Source of the DNA: Obelidium mucronatum
Lineage: Eukaryota; Chytridiomycota; Chytridiomycetes; Chytridiales; Chytriomycetaceae
Direction: 5' to 3'
Assembly: GCA_025765595.1 (NCBI GenBank)
Contig: JAIVFH010000031.1
Coordinates: 248,001 to 312,000 of the forward strand
DNA: 64,000 nt
Part shown: positions 43,616 through 54,166 of the stretch, piece after piece
How the letters are laid out: every line of letters begins with the position of its first letter
Position numbering within the stretch: position 1 is the first letter of the stretch
The notes under the pieces: generated by a model
Databases searched by the model: none
What the model saw: only the letters and a program-made list of their open reading frames with translations
What the model was told of the DNA's origin: nothing
Program-made: the position numbers and the translations under genes

Positions 43616-46423
43616 ATGGCAGCGTTCAAATTGTTGCTACTGAGTAGTATTTGGACTGCGTCTTTTGCAAACTCCATTCTGGGTTTCTTTCCAGGATCCT
43701 CTTCAATATCTGCCAAGCAAGACAGAAACCTCACAATCGCGTTTATTTTACCGTACAATTACTTTTGGGCTGTCGATACCAGCGAGGAATATGAAATCTG
43801 TGGCGGCGACTGCAGCTTCTTCCGTCAAATGGACAGCGCAGCCGAGCTGGTGGTACAGATGGTCAACAACAACACCAATGTTCTGCCGAATACAATGGTC
43901 AACATTTTACGCGTCCACGAATGGGACACAAACGGCTGGGGTCTCGTTGGCGACATTGCACCCGCAACTCTCAGTTTGGTGGACCATGAATCCAAGCCGG
44001 TTGCAGCCTACGGAACGACATCGAGTGTGCGGGGATCAATTGCTGCAGGAGTTTTGTCGCAATTCCGAATGCCCTTTTGCGCTGGTTCCTTGAATAGTCC
44101 GTCTTTATCAAATAAGCAGAATTACCCCTACTTTTTTCGCCCAACGTATGGGAATACTTGGGGAAAAGATATGTCGAATTTATTCTCTAGGTGGAATGTT
44201 AAGCGGATTGGAATGGTTTTTGATTCATCGGATGAAGAAAGTAGACTGGCTTGCGTGGATATCAAGGCTGCACTATTTTCACGGGGAATGACACTCTTGA
44301 CATCACTTCCGTACAAAGGAAATGTTGTCGAATTCGATTTCAATAATATCATGAGGGAGTTGAGTAACGTGGATGCTCGCTATATTGTTGTCTGTGCACA
44401 GGGGTGGTCGCAAGCGTTTGATCTTGTTGTTGCTGCAAAGTAAGGAAATTATTTTCAGGAAGTTTTCATTCCTTCTTTTTTCTTTTCATCAAGTTGTTCT
44501 GATGTCGACCTTGTTTTTTTTTTTTAGCCATACCGGGTTGATTTCAAAAGATCATGTGTGGACATTTACAAATGTCCCGTACCCAGCAGACCTCGAAGAC
44601 AATTTCGATCCGCGACTAGAGTTGCTGAATGGAATAGTAGTTCCTGGAGTTCGTGGCCAGAATCATTCTTCGCCCAACTTTCTTGCAATTGACAGTGCCT
44701 GGAATGAACTGTACAACGAGAACGCACTGAAATATCAGAATCCATCCATAAATTGGTAAACATACCGAATACCTCATGTTTTATCCTTCTCATAAATATT
44801 ACTCTTTAGGGCAAGCGGAGGTCCCTATGATTGTGTGGGGACCATACTTTATGGGCTCGACAAGGCTATGAAGTCAAATCCGGATCAAAGTATCTCTAAT
44901 TTGAAATTTAATTCATTCACGGACTCTGGATTTAAGGGGGCGAATTTGAATCCTCTCAGGCTTGACAGTTCAGGCGACCTTGCGGCTGATACAACATTTG
45001 CAACTTTTTCTCATAACCAGCCAACCGTGCCACCATTTGTAATAATAGGAAAAGACGGAGAAGTTGAGAGGTTGAAAGATCCTGTCTTTACTGGATCTTC
45101 CTCGATCCCTCCATGGGATGGATCAGTCGATCCCCTCCCAATAATCCTGTCAACTTCAAACGATACAAATGGCAGAATAATTATCTCGTTGATTGCCATA
45201 AGTTATGTCATTTCTGTCTGTCTTGGAGCTTTTGTGATTTGGCATCGGAATCATGCGTGTATCAAAACAATCAATCCCTCACAATCGGTAGTTTCGATGA
45301 TGGGGAGCTTTATCATGATGTCATCTACAGTATTTTTTCTTGAGGCTCCTACTCCGAAAAAGTGCTACGCGCAGCTGTGGCTTTTTTACTTGGGTATCAC
45401 TATTCTGGTTGTTCCATTGCTCATGAAAAATTGGTACATTCTACGCATTTTCTCTGCGCAAAGCTCCATGAAACTGAAAGATTTAAGCCGAATCTTTAAA
45501 TTGTCACATATCGCTACGGCTGTCGCAACGTCTATATCGCTGGCACTTCTTGTATCCTTCACAGAAACATCAAATGTGCAACCTAAAGCAGTTTCTTTGA
45601 CCAAATCAATCGTATATGAATGCATTGATCACAATCATTATAAATCCATGAACCCTCTTCTAAGATATCTCACGGCCTATTGCATTTTGCTAATCGTTGC
45701 GCTGGTCCCTGCTGCGCTTGCAGTTCGAAATGTCAACTACAAGTACAATGATTCAAGCTTTCTGATTTTTGTATTCATGACACTGTCTCTATTGAGTATT
45801 TTGAAGTTGCAATTGGGAGTTGATGAGAATGTCCTCCTCAAGAAAACTGTCTACATTTTCATTGCAGCAACACATGTACCGACTCTATTAATAGGTCCAA
45901 AAGTAATGCAAGTGTTCAAGAAAACTAGTAGCGGGAATTTTGCGACATCTATCAAGAACGTTTCTTCATCTGGACAAATAATATCAGCTAATTCCCATAC
46001 TGAGATCTCGACAACTCTGAAAAGACAAGTGCGGGTAAATTCAGCTGAGTTTTTGGTATGTTTTATTCTTCCTTTTGTGGCTGGATTTTCTTAAAATCTT
46101 CACTCTTCCATGTCATCAAGAAACTCACATTTACTTACCGAATTAAAAATGCTTGGTTTGAAAGTTGGCATTTGTCAAAAGGTATATTATTTGTATCCAT
46201 CATGAAGAGGCAATGGATCGCAGTCCATTCAAGAGACGGAAGAGCAGTGTGTTTTCCTTGGAAAAGGGATGAATTCCAAATATTTCACACGGCAGAAAGG
46301 AATCTTGAAGTGGCTGTGGATAGAATACGGATTCAGTTGGAGTTTGACAGCAATGATGATGCCAAAGATTTCTTATCTGAAGCCTCGGCTCTTTTTTCAA
46401 AATTCTCTCAGCCATCGAAATGA
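43616..46423 (+). CDS. Class C (GABA-B-like) G-protein-coupled receptor 2, with PH-like C-terminal domain
   Basis: Exons 43616-44439, 44528-44755, 44810-46055, 46121-46423; about 866 residues. The ATG at 43616 gives a clean signal peptide (MAAFKLLLLSSIWTASFA). Ectodomain blocks (MDSAAELVVQMVNNN, TMVNILRVHEW, FFRPTYGNTWGKD) nearly match receptors 1 and 3. Seven helices follow the PPWDGS linker, ending AATHVPTLLIGPKVMQVF. The final exon starts KLTFTYRIKNAW and has SKGILFVSIMKRQWIAVHSRDG. Splitting residues at each intron are conserved with the paralogues. It lies 149 bp after receptor 1, and no separate promoter motif was recognised. Confidence 0.88.
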
Positions 46424-46555
46424 TAATGACCTGATCAACTGATAATGTTTTTCTCTTCCCTGAGCAGCCACAGTCATTGTAAGAAACAAAAAGTGTTTTG
46501 AAGGCCACGCGCCCGCAACAGAGTGAAAATCTCAGAAAATATCTTTCCCTTTTAA

Positions 46556-49343
46556 ATGCTGGCAATGTATCTTTTTCTCTTGGTTTTATTGACTTATGGA
46601 TCCATCATGCCCGTGGCAAGTCCTATCGTTGGGCTTTTTCCAGGAACATCCTCGATACGGTCAAAGCACGAGAGTAATCTCACTATCGCGTTTATACTTC
46701 CCTATGTACATTTTTGGGAAATGAAAACAGCAGAAGAATACGCTACATGCGGCGGAGACTGTGGGTTCTTCCGCCAGATGGACAGCGCTGCAGAGTGGGT
46801 GGTGAATATGATCAACAACCGGACTGACATCCTCCCAAACACAATGGTTAACATCCTACGCGTTCATGAATGGGGTGAAAACGGATGGACTGTCGGGGAC
46901 ATTGCACCAGCATCTATGGCACTGGCAGAGCATCCGTCAAAACCCATTGCCGCTTTTGGAACAACTTCGAGTACCAGAGGCTCTCTCGCTACGGGAATCC
47001 TATCCCAGTATAAAATACCGCACTGTGCTGGGTCGCTAAACAGCCCAGTACTCTCGAACAAACACAATTATCCATACTTCTTTCGCCCAACCTATGCAAA
47101 CAAATGGGGGAACGATATGGCGAATTTATTTTCGGGATGGAAAGTGAAGCGTATCGGAATGGTCTTTGACTCTTATGATGACGAAAGTAGGCTTGCCTGT
47201 CTGGACATTAAGGCGGGTTTGTTTGCACAAGGAATCGCAATAGTGTCATACCTCCACTATCATGGGCACGTCCAAAATATCAACTTCACAACCATCGCTC
47301 AGGAACTAGCTCATGCGGATGTACGCTATATTATTGTTTGTGCGCAGGGCTGGTCACAGTCATTCAATCTGATTCTTGCCGCAAAGTGAGCTGCTCACTC
47401 TTTCACGCCAACTAGTTTCTAAAATTCTAACATTTCATTAATATTAGTGAGACGGGTCTGATTTCAAAGAATCACGTCTGGACATTCACAAATGTGCCCT
47501 ACCCCCCTGACGTAGAAGGAGATTCGGATAGCAGATTGAAGCTTCTGAATGGAATCGTGTTTCCTTTCGTCGACTTTCAAGATCACAAATCGTCAAACTA
47601 TATCTCTATTGATGGCTCCTGGAATGACTTGTATAAACGCGACCCGTTAAAGTATCAGGATCAATGGATGAACTGGCATGAATTATTAACTTTGGATGCA
47701 ACAGGCTATTAATTTTATTTCTGATACAGGGCTACTGTGGGAGCATACGATTGTCTTGGGACATTGCTGTACGGCTTACATAAAGCTATGAAAAACACCA
47801 AGGATGAAAACCAAATCAAGTCCCGCTTAAATTTCACTGCATTTATGGATTCAGGATTTAATGGAGCGAATCTCAATCCGATGCAATTAAACGAATTTGG
47901 AGATCCATCAGCCGCCACAACTTTCAGCACGTTCAATAACGAGAATCCTGCATTGCCACCCTTTGTAATGTGTGGGAAAAATAATGAGCTTCAAAAGCTG
48001 ATGGACCCAGTTTTCTTTGGTGGCTCCTCCGTCCCTCCTTGGGACGGGTCGGAGGATGTCCTTCCTGTAGTATTGGCCACGCTGGCAGATACGCGTGGAA
48101 AAATTATATTGTCCTTGATTGTCATCTGCTACGTAATTGTACTCAGTTTGGCTGTGTTTGTGATTTTGTACCGGAATCATCCTTGCGTCAAAACAATCAA
48201 TCCTATCCATTCGATTGTGTCAATAACGGGAAACGTCGTGCTAATGACATGTTCCATTCTTTTACTTGAGCTTCCTTCGTCGCAAAAATGCTATACTCGT
48301 ATTTGGCTGTATTTTGGAGGAGTTGATCTTCTCATTGCTCCACTGATCATGAAAAATTGGTATCTCCTGCGTATTTTTTGCTCGACTACTTCCATCAGGA
48401 CCCAAGACTTGAGCAAAATGTTCTATATATCTCAGCTTGCGACTATCTCCACACTGATAATTCAAATTTCGCTTTTAGTCGCATATACCTCCCAGTCGAA
48501 TATACAAGTGACCACAATTGCTCTAAACAAAGCAATCGTATACAGATGTATCGACCGCAGTTTGCACTTTCCCAAGTTATTCAACTCGGCGCAAATGTTG
48601 GTAACTGTGTGGCAGGGACTACTTCTCATCTCGCTTTTGGGGATGGCGATTGCCGTGCGGAACCTCAATAACAAGTATAATGATTCAAGCTTCCTTCTTT
48701 TTGTCTTTGTTACTCTTTCACTTTTGAGCATCTTGGAAGCACAAGTGGGAGTGGACCAAGATTCTCCTGTCAAGGAAACCATTTACCTTTTTATTGCGGC
48801 TACCCATGTTCCCGTTCTTTTAGTGGGGCCGAAGATCGTGGAAGTTTATTCGACGCTGGACTATAATAGTTTCAGTTTTCCGAGAGGCAGTTCCTCGAAA
48901 AAGACCACCGGCAGATACTCTTCCAGTTTGCATCAACAGCATTCGACGACATTGGAGCATACGAAAATTTCTCATGCAGAGTTTTTGGTATGATGCTATT
49001 TTATGATATGAAGTGTTCTAATGTCTTTTTTTGCTGTCGCTACAAGAAATTGGCATTTGTGTTTAAAATGGCCAAAAGCACTTTTGGTATCTGGCGGCAA
49101 TCAAGCGGCATTCTGGTTTCTTGCATAAAACAGCGACAGTGGCTCACGATACATTCTTCGGATGGAGTTTTCTTGGTATGCTTGCCTCTTGACAAGGATA
49201 CGATGGGAATTTTAGAGACGGGCACTGGGAATATGGTGATTGTGCCCAATCCGAACCAGCTTCATTGGGTGGAGCTAGAATTCGAGAATAAGGAGAAGGC
49301 GCTGGATTTCAAAGAGAAACTGCGTGTGCTTTGTATTCAGTAA
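46556..49343 (+). CDS. Class C (GABA-B-like) G-protein-coupled receptor 3, with PH-like C-terminal domain
   Basis: Exons 46556-47385, 47448-47675, 47730-48987, 49047-49343; about 870 residues. The architecture is as in the other two: signal peptide MLAMYLFLLVLLTYGS, a ligand-binding lobe pair (MDSAAEWVVNMINNRT, FFRPTYANKWGND), PPWDGS, seven helices ending AATHVPVLLVGPKIVEVY, and a final PH-like exon beginning KLAFVFKMAKSTF with SSGILVSCIKQRQW. The second intron (47676-47729) has a GC rather than GT donor (TG|GCATGA) at a position conserved in the paralogues. The stop codon is only 6 bp before the HEN1 start. Confidence 0.86.
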
Positions 49344-49349
49344 AAATAA

Positions 49350-50592
49350 ATGGATAAAGGCACCACCACAGCTGGATTCTCGCCGCCTCTTTGGCAACAG
49401 CGACGATCGCTTCTCGCAAAGCACCTGTCCCAGTACAGTGGCAAAATGTCTTCGATTGCTGACTTGGGCTGTGGGCGTGGCGCCATCCTTACTTCTCTCA
49501 TTGCTTCGTCCCAGTGGACCAGAATAATCGGCGTTGATTTATGCCGCTCCAGCCTCGACAGCGCATCGGAGCTTTGCCAGCCAACGGATGCCGAGAAGCA
49601 AAGCTTGAAAGAGCACGAGATTGTTGTTGAGCTGTTTGAAGGTGATGATTCCATTTGTAGAGGCAGGGAAACAATGGGAGACTTTGGAGTTCTGACGCGT
49701 CTTTGATCCAGGCTCTCTCAAGGAAGCCGACAATAGATTAAAAAATATCGATGCAATGATTTGCTCCGAGGTTGTTGAGCATTTGGATGGCGATACTTTG
49801 AATTGCTTTCCTCACGTTGTACTGGGAACTTTCCATCCAAAGATTCTGATTGTGACGACTCCAAACGCAGAATTCAATATTAACTTTCCCGAGCTCAACT
49901 ATGGAACTCCATTGGCAACTCTACGGAATGACGATCACAAGTTTGAATGGACCAGACAAGAGTTTGAGCAATGGGCCCAATGTTACGCACGCCAATATGG
50001 CTATGATGTTTCGTTCACGGGTGTTGGATTGATTCAAGGGAGCATTCATAATGTTGGTTTTTGCACGCAAGCTGCCATTTTTGTCAGCAATGGCGGGAGT
50101 GTCGCAACTGTCTCCACTTCTCCTGCACCTTACAAACATCACTCAACCATCACTTTTCCATTCTTTAATGAGACGCAATACTCTATGCATCTTGTCTTGC
50201 CCGAGATTTTGAAGGAGGTTCAAAGTTTCGTCTACAACCAATTGTGTTGTGAGTGTATTCCGCTGGTTACTCCAAAAATGACGGATGATGAGTTCGACTT
50301 ATTATTGATCTCCAAATGGCCAATAGCTCCCATATCAATTTTGGAGATTCCAGTCGATTCCCTGTGGTCCGTGTTGAGAATCCGACAAATTTGTAAAACT
50401 CGAGATTACCTGTTTGAAGTGGTGCATGCTTTCCCGAGCATTTTTATGGTACATCAAGAAAAAAAAGACATCATTCAAATCCGTCAGCAAATTCCTCTCG
50501 TTGAGAGATTGGAGCGTGCTCTAGAGGGGGGGAGAGAAGACGAGTGCTGCACTCCTTCCTTCAGCGACACCTCTGAAATTGATGATGAATAG
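49350..50592 (+). CDS. HEN1: HEN1-type small-RNA 2'-O-methyltransferase
   Basis: Exons 49350-49641 and 49712-50592; about 390 residues. Motif I for S-adenosylmethionine is IADLGCGRGAILTSL, followed by IIGVDLC. The metal-coordinating signature of HEN1, EVVEHLD (E-x-x-E-H), is in exon 2. The distal RNDDHKFEWTRQEFEQWA supplies the other conserved His. LKEADNRLKNIDAMICSEVVEH reads in phase only if the 70-bp intron is removed. HEN1 methylates the 3'-terminal 2'-OH of small RNAs and protects them from tailing and decay, so it implies an RNA-silencing pathway. The C-terminal 150 residues are family-specific and unrecognised. No dsRNA-binding or La domain is present, so it resembles the short animal/bacterial form. 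Confidence 0.87.
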
Positions 50593-50652
50593 ATCTATTA
50601 AAATCCCCATTTATTGTAGCCATAAGTAACAAATATTATCGAATTCCAAACT

Positions 50653-51906
50653 CTATTGCAGCCTTCCTCCACTCTCACCACCACCACCAGACTCTTTCAA
50701 ACCTTCCTGGTGGGCAATCAAAACTTTCCTCAATGCATCTTTAAGTTTTCGATTCTCCTTTTCCCGAACCTTGATCTCTTCTTGCAACTGCTCAATATAT
50801 TCCAACCCACTCTCCAACAACCGCGTATGACTCCAGCTTTTATAGTTCCCAATCGTAGAGGCAGGCAACAATTCTTTCAATTGCTCAAACCCGGTTCTTA
50901 GAGAGATTCTCCGTTGCCGTTCGGCCTCCCGATGAACACGCCGTCCACGCTCTTGACGCTCATTGTCTTCTGGATCGCCACCAACTATTGAATTAATACT
51001 TCTCCTTCGATCAGCCTGATCTTGACTAATTTGTCCATTGTAAGAGGATGATGATGAAGCGTTGTTGCTGCCAGTCAATGAAGCTTGTCCGGTCGACGTA
51101 AGATCGTGGTTGGCTACAAGGTCTCGGAGAAACGAAAAAGTAGAATCCGACATTGTTCTTGATTCAGTAGGCATAATAGATGCATTTGCATGGGATGATG
51201 ATGTTGATGTGGAAGTGGTACCGGTTGTGTTTGACGGCATTGTAAACAGGTCATCTTGTAGAAGTAAAGACTGTAAGAACTTATCACTGTATCCCGCTAG
51301 AACAGAGTTTGCGGTAGATGCATTCGTGGTAGTAAACGACGCCTGGTTGTCGCTTCCATAATTTTGGAATTGGAAATAGTCAGGTGTAGAAGGTTTTGGA
51401 AGTGTTGGTGTTGAAACTCTAGGGAGAGAAGGCGGTGTATCCGACATGTTTGGAATCGCTGGTGGTGGCGTGTTGGCCGTGGGGTACTGCGGTAGAATAG
51501 GTGTTGCAATAGTTGTAAGTAAAGGTGAATGCATTATATCGTGCTGTTGCTGTTGCGGCTGCGGCTGGGAGTGCAATTGCTGTTGTGGCTGTAATTGGTA
51601 CTGGTTGTTGAGGAATGGTGACATTGATCGATAGGCGGCTGTGATAGGATTTGAGATAGACCGACGATGCTGCTGTTCCAATTGTCGCGTGTATGGCGTA
51701 CTTCGGGACAGCGACGTAATATCTCCCCGTGCTTTGGTAGTTACTTGTTGCCGGACATCAAATGTGCTGAAAGGAAGCAGTGCTTGGTCGCCATCGAGTG
51801 TGGCGTGGCCAGCTGTGTGGGAATGTGAACCGTTGGTCTCATTACCAACAAGCAGCTGCGGCCGCTGCGAAGAATCATTTGCAGATTGGAACCTGTCATC
51901 ATTCAT
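50653..51906 (-). CDS. bHLH transcription factor A
   Basis: An intronless gene of 417 residues. The N-terminal 300 residues are low complexity (Gln, Ser, Thr, Asn), typical of activation regions. The bHLH domain lies near the C-terminus: basic region RRVHREAERQRRISLRTGFEQLKELLP carries the H-x3-E-R-x-R pattern of E-box (CANNTG, class B) binders. Helix 2 is SWSHTRLLESGLEYIEQLQEEIKVREKENRKLK, which runs into a short leucine-zipper-like extension. Target genes are unknown. It is paralogous to factor B directly upstream on the same strand. Confidence 0.85.
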   Translation of the reverse strand: MNDDRFQSANDSSQRPQLLVGNETNGSHSHTAGHATLDGDQALLPFSTFDVRQQVTTKARGDITSLSRSTPYTRQLEQQHRRSISNPITAAYRSMSPFLNNQYQLQPQQQLHSQPQPQQQQHDIMHSPLLTTIATPILPQYPTANTPPPAIPNMSDTPPSLPRVSTPTLPKPSTPDYFQFQNYGSDNQASFTTTNASTANSVLAGYSDKFLQSLLLQDDLFTMPSNTTGTTSTSTSSSHANASIMPTESRTMSDSTFSFLRDLVANHDLTSTGQASLTGSNNASSSSSYNGQISQDQADRRRSINSIVGGDPEDNERQERGRRVHREAERQRRISLRTGFEQLKELLPASTIGNYKSWSHTRLLESGLEYIEQLQEEIKVREKENRKLKDALRKVLIAHQEGLKESGGGGESGGRLQ

Positions 51907-51968
51907 TTGGCAAGAGGACTATGTTAAACTGGAAAGTTCAAAAATTTCTGGTGAGAATTGCACCATCC

Positions 51969-51976
51969 CACGCGTG
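51969..51976. promoter_or_regulatory. CACGCGTG palindrome upstream of bHLH factor A
   Basis: This perfect 8-bp palindrome containing CACGCG lies 63 bp upstream of the ATG at 51906, in the 131-bp gap between the two bHLH genes. CACGCG is a known E-box variant. A regulatory role is inference from position only. Confidence 0.3.
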
Positions 51977-52037
51977 CGATTCTGGACCCAAAAGGCGCAA
52001 TTTGGCACAAATATTAATAACAGCTTATCACTACTGT

Positions 52038-52883
52038 TTATTTATCAGTATTCTGATGTGCCTCCACAATTTTTTTAACGGCCTCCTTTAGCTTCCGATT
52101 GTCTCGATCTTTTTCCCGAATTTCCTCCAGCAACCGTTCGATGTATTCCACACCACTCTCCAAAAGCTTTGTTTGGCTCCATGTTTTATTGGCACTGATT
52201 GTTGCAGGAGGCAGTAGTTCCTTCAACCGTTCAAATCCTGTTCGCAAACTGTCCCTTCGCTGTTTTTCAGCGTCTCGGTGAATTCGACGACCTTTGACAA
52301 CAGAACCGGAGACCAATTCATCGATGTAATCTTCTTCCAAGCTTGGAGGAGTTTTGATCGAAGGCGGTGTGACAGCGTTAGTGATAGGAGTCAACGAACT
52401 TGGGATGGGGGAAAACTGTGCACCCAATTGTGGAGTACGAACACTGGCATAGTCAGGGAATTGAAAGTCCGAGATAGTTGTGGCAGAAAATATGCTCTCG
52501 CCAGATAGTGGAGAACGGAGCTGTGACTGTAGGTAGCTGCCATTGGCTGGCACTGCTGGAATCGCAGGGGACTGTAGACCACTACTATTGGTGAGGTCAC
52601 TGTTTGTTCTGAGCGACGACGCTGTCAAGAGTGGGTTGCTGATTGTCCGACACTTGAAAGGAGCAGAGTATGGAGTTCCCCGAGAATCCTTTTTCTTTGA
52701 TGATAGGTTGTGGCGAAAAGAAGGGCCGTCTGCTGCGCTATGTGGTACCAGTGTATTGGCCAAGTTTGACGTCAAGTAAGCATTGCCCTGCTTCTCAAAG
52801 AAATCGAACATGCTATTGACGTCGAAAGCATCCTGTGGCCACTGTTGATTTGTTTGCACGAAGTCATCTGTGAATCCCATCAT
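52038..52883 (-). CDS. bHLH transcription factor B (paralogue of A)
   Basis: An intronless gene of 281 residues; the ATG at 52880 is an equally possible start. A Ser/Pro/Thr-rich N-terminus with FDFPD-like aromatic/acidic patches precedes the bHLH domain GRRIHRDAEKQRRDSLRTGFERLKELLPP. Helix 2 is TWSQTKLLESGVEYIERLLEEIREKDRDN. The domain aligns along its whole length with factor A, so the pair is a tandem duplication. The Arg after the invariant Glu is Lys here (H..AEKQRR versus H..AERQRR in A), which could alter half-site preference. The pair may heterodimerise; this is inference. Confidence 0.85.
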   Translation of the reverse strand: MMGFTDDFVQTNQQWPQDAFDVNSMFDFFEKQGNAYLTSNLANTLVPHSAADGPSFRHNLSSKKKDSRGTPYSAPFKCRTISNPLLTASSLRTNSDLTNSSGLQSPAIPAVPANGSYLQSQLRSPLSGESIFSATTISDFQFPDYASVRTPQLGAQFSPIPSSLTPITNAVTPPSIKTPPSLEEDYIDELVSGSVVKGRRIHRDAEKQRRDSLRTGFERLKELLPPATISANKTWSQTKLLESGVEYIERLLEEIREKDRDNRKLKEAVKKIVEAHQNTDK

Positions 52884-53333
52884 GCTGGGTAAGTTTATCC
52901 AGGTTTGGTGGAGGAAAGCTGGAGCTTGGGCTTAAAAAATTGCACCACTTTTACTGATTGCATCATAAGGAAGGAAGATGACGAATTTTGCACGTGCGGT
53001 TTTCGCGTCGGACAATTTCCAGAAAAAATCTTGACGAAAAATTGATTTCGCCGTTCTTGGTGAGCATACTGAAAAAGGAAATCTGTCCAAAAACCAACAG
53101 CGCGTATGAGTTTTTTAACAAATATAATTATTTAGATTATCAAGTCTTTCTTCACCCAAAGACAGAATCCAAAACTGTTATTTTTTTTTAGGGGAAGGAA
53201 CCAATAAATCAAGTTGACACAATTGTGCACCGTTTATTTGACAACAGCCGAGCAAGGCATTCTGGGTTGGCCCTGAAAGCGCCTGGTATTGTTTTGGAGG
53301 CAAGCGTGACTCACGCTATAAAAAGAATTGAGA
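52884..53333. promoter_or_regulatory. Divergent intergenic region with a CACGTG E-box
   Basis: This lies between bHLH B (-) and ERV2 (+). CACGTG at 52991-52996 is a canonical E-box 108 bp upstream of the bHLH B start and could support auto- or cross-regulation. A TATAAAA occurs at 53317-53323, but it is only about 10 bp before the ERV2 ATG and is unlikely to be its TATA box. No other gene is supported. Confidence 0.4.
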
Positions 53334-54043
53334 ATGGTCACGAAGCGGACGTGCAAGCAGGCAGCGGCGCTCGCCGTCGGCCTCGTGCTCGTCGCAGTCG
53401 TGGTGCTGACGCTGCTCGTGGACGGCGCGCACCGCGACCTGGCGGATCTGTCGGCGGCAGCGGCGGGCGGCGGCGGCGCGTGGCTCGGCGGGGCGTTGTT
53501 CGGCGCGGCGGCGAAGCAGCGCACGGCGCCGGCCGAGCCGATGATGGCCGCAATGAAGAACGAAACGGCGAAGGCCGAGCTCGGCCGCGCCGCCTGGCGC
53601 CTGCTGCACACAATGGCCGGGAAGTTTCCGCACAAGCCGACGAAAGCCCAGGCCGCTGCCATGAACGACTACATCTACCTGTTTGCCGAGCTGTATCCAT
53701 GCGGGGACTGGTTGGTTGCGACGGCTGGTTGGACAAGCGATCAACTCAATATATGATCAACACACACATACACTCAAAACAGTGCGAGGCATTTCAAGAT
53801 AATTCTGGAAAACAATCCTCCGGACGTATCGAGCAAGGCAGCGGTTGCTGATTGGGCCTGTCGAGTCCATAACATCGTGAACAAACGGAAGGAGAAGCCG
53901 CAATTTGACTGTTCAAAGATTCTGGAATTCTACGACTGTGGATGGTGAGTTTTCCTCACGTTTTCTTGAAACATTGAGTTAAATGTGTCGTGAAATTGGT
54001 TATCAGTGGACCAGAGGAGGAAGCAGCAGCGGGGGCAAATTGA
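53334..54043 (+). CDS. ERV2: ERV2-like ER sulfhydryl oxidase
   Basis: Three exons: 53334-53710, 53783-53944, 54007-54043; 191 residues, close to yeast Erv2. An N-terminal signal anchor (ALAVGLVLVAVVVLTLLV) is followed by the ERV/ALR FAD-binding core: ELGRAAWRLLHTMAGKFP, LFAELYPCGDC (active CxxC, split by intron 1), ARHFKIIL, and WACRVHNIVNKRKEKPQFDC. A C-terminal CGC pair (YDCGCG, split by intron 2) is the shuttle disulfide expected of Erv2. The enzyme makes disulfides with O2 as acceptor in the ER lumen. Exon 1 is strongly GC-rich; exons 2-3 are not. Confidence 0.9.
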
Positions 54044-54166
54044 CTCAAATGATTATCAGCAGCAAACGGTAGAGAGACGGCATAAGCTTCTAAAATAAAC
54101 GGAATTCTTTGAAAATAAAAAAGGTTTTTATTGTTATAAATAATAAGTATTGAAGTTATTAAAAAA

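Noticed and set aside
40565..49343. Receptor cluster as bacterial-type transporter binding proteins
   Set aside because: The binding-protein fold is fused to seven helices with class C features and shares eukaryotic introns, so these are receptors rather than transporter subunits.
53317..53323. TATAAAA as the ERV2 TATA box
   Set aside because: It is only about 10 bp from the start codon, leaving no space for transcription initiation upstream of the ATG.
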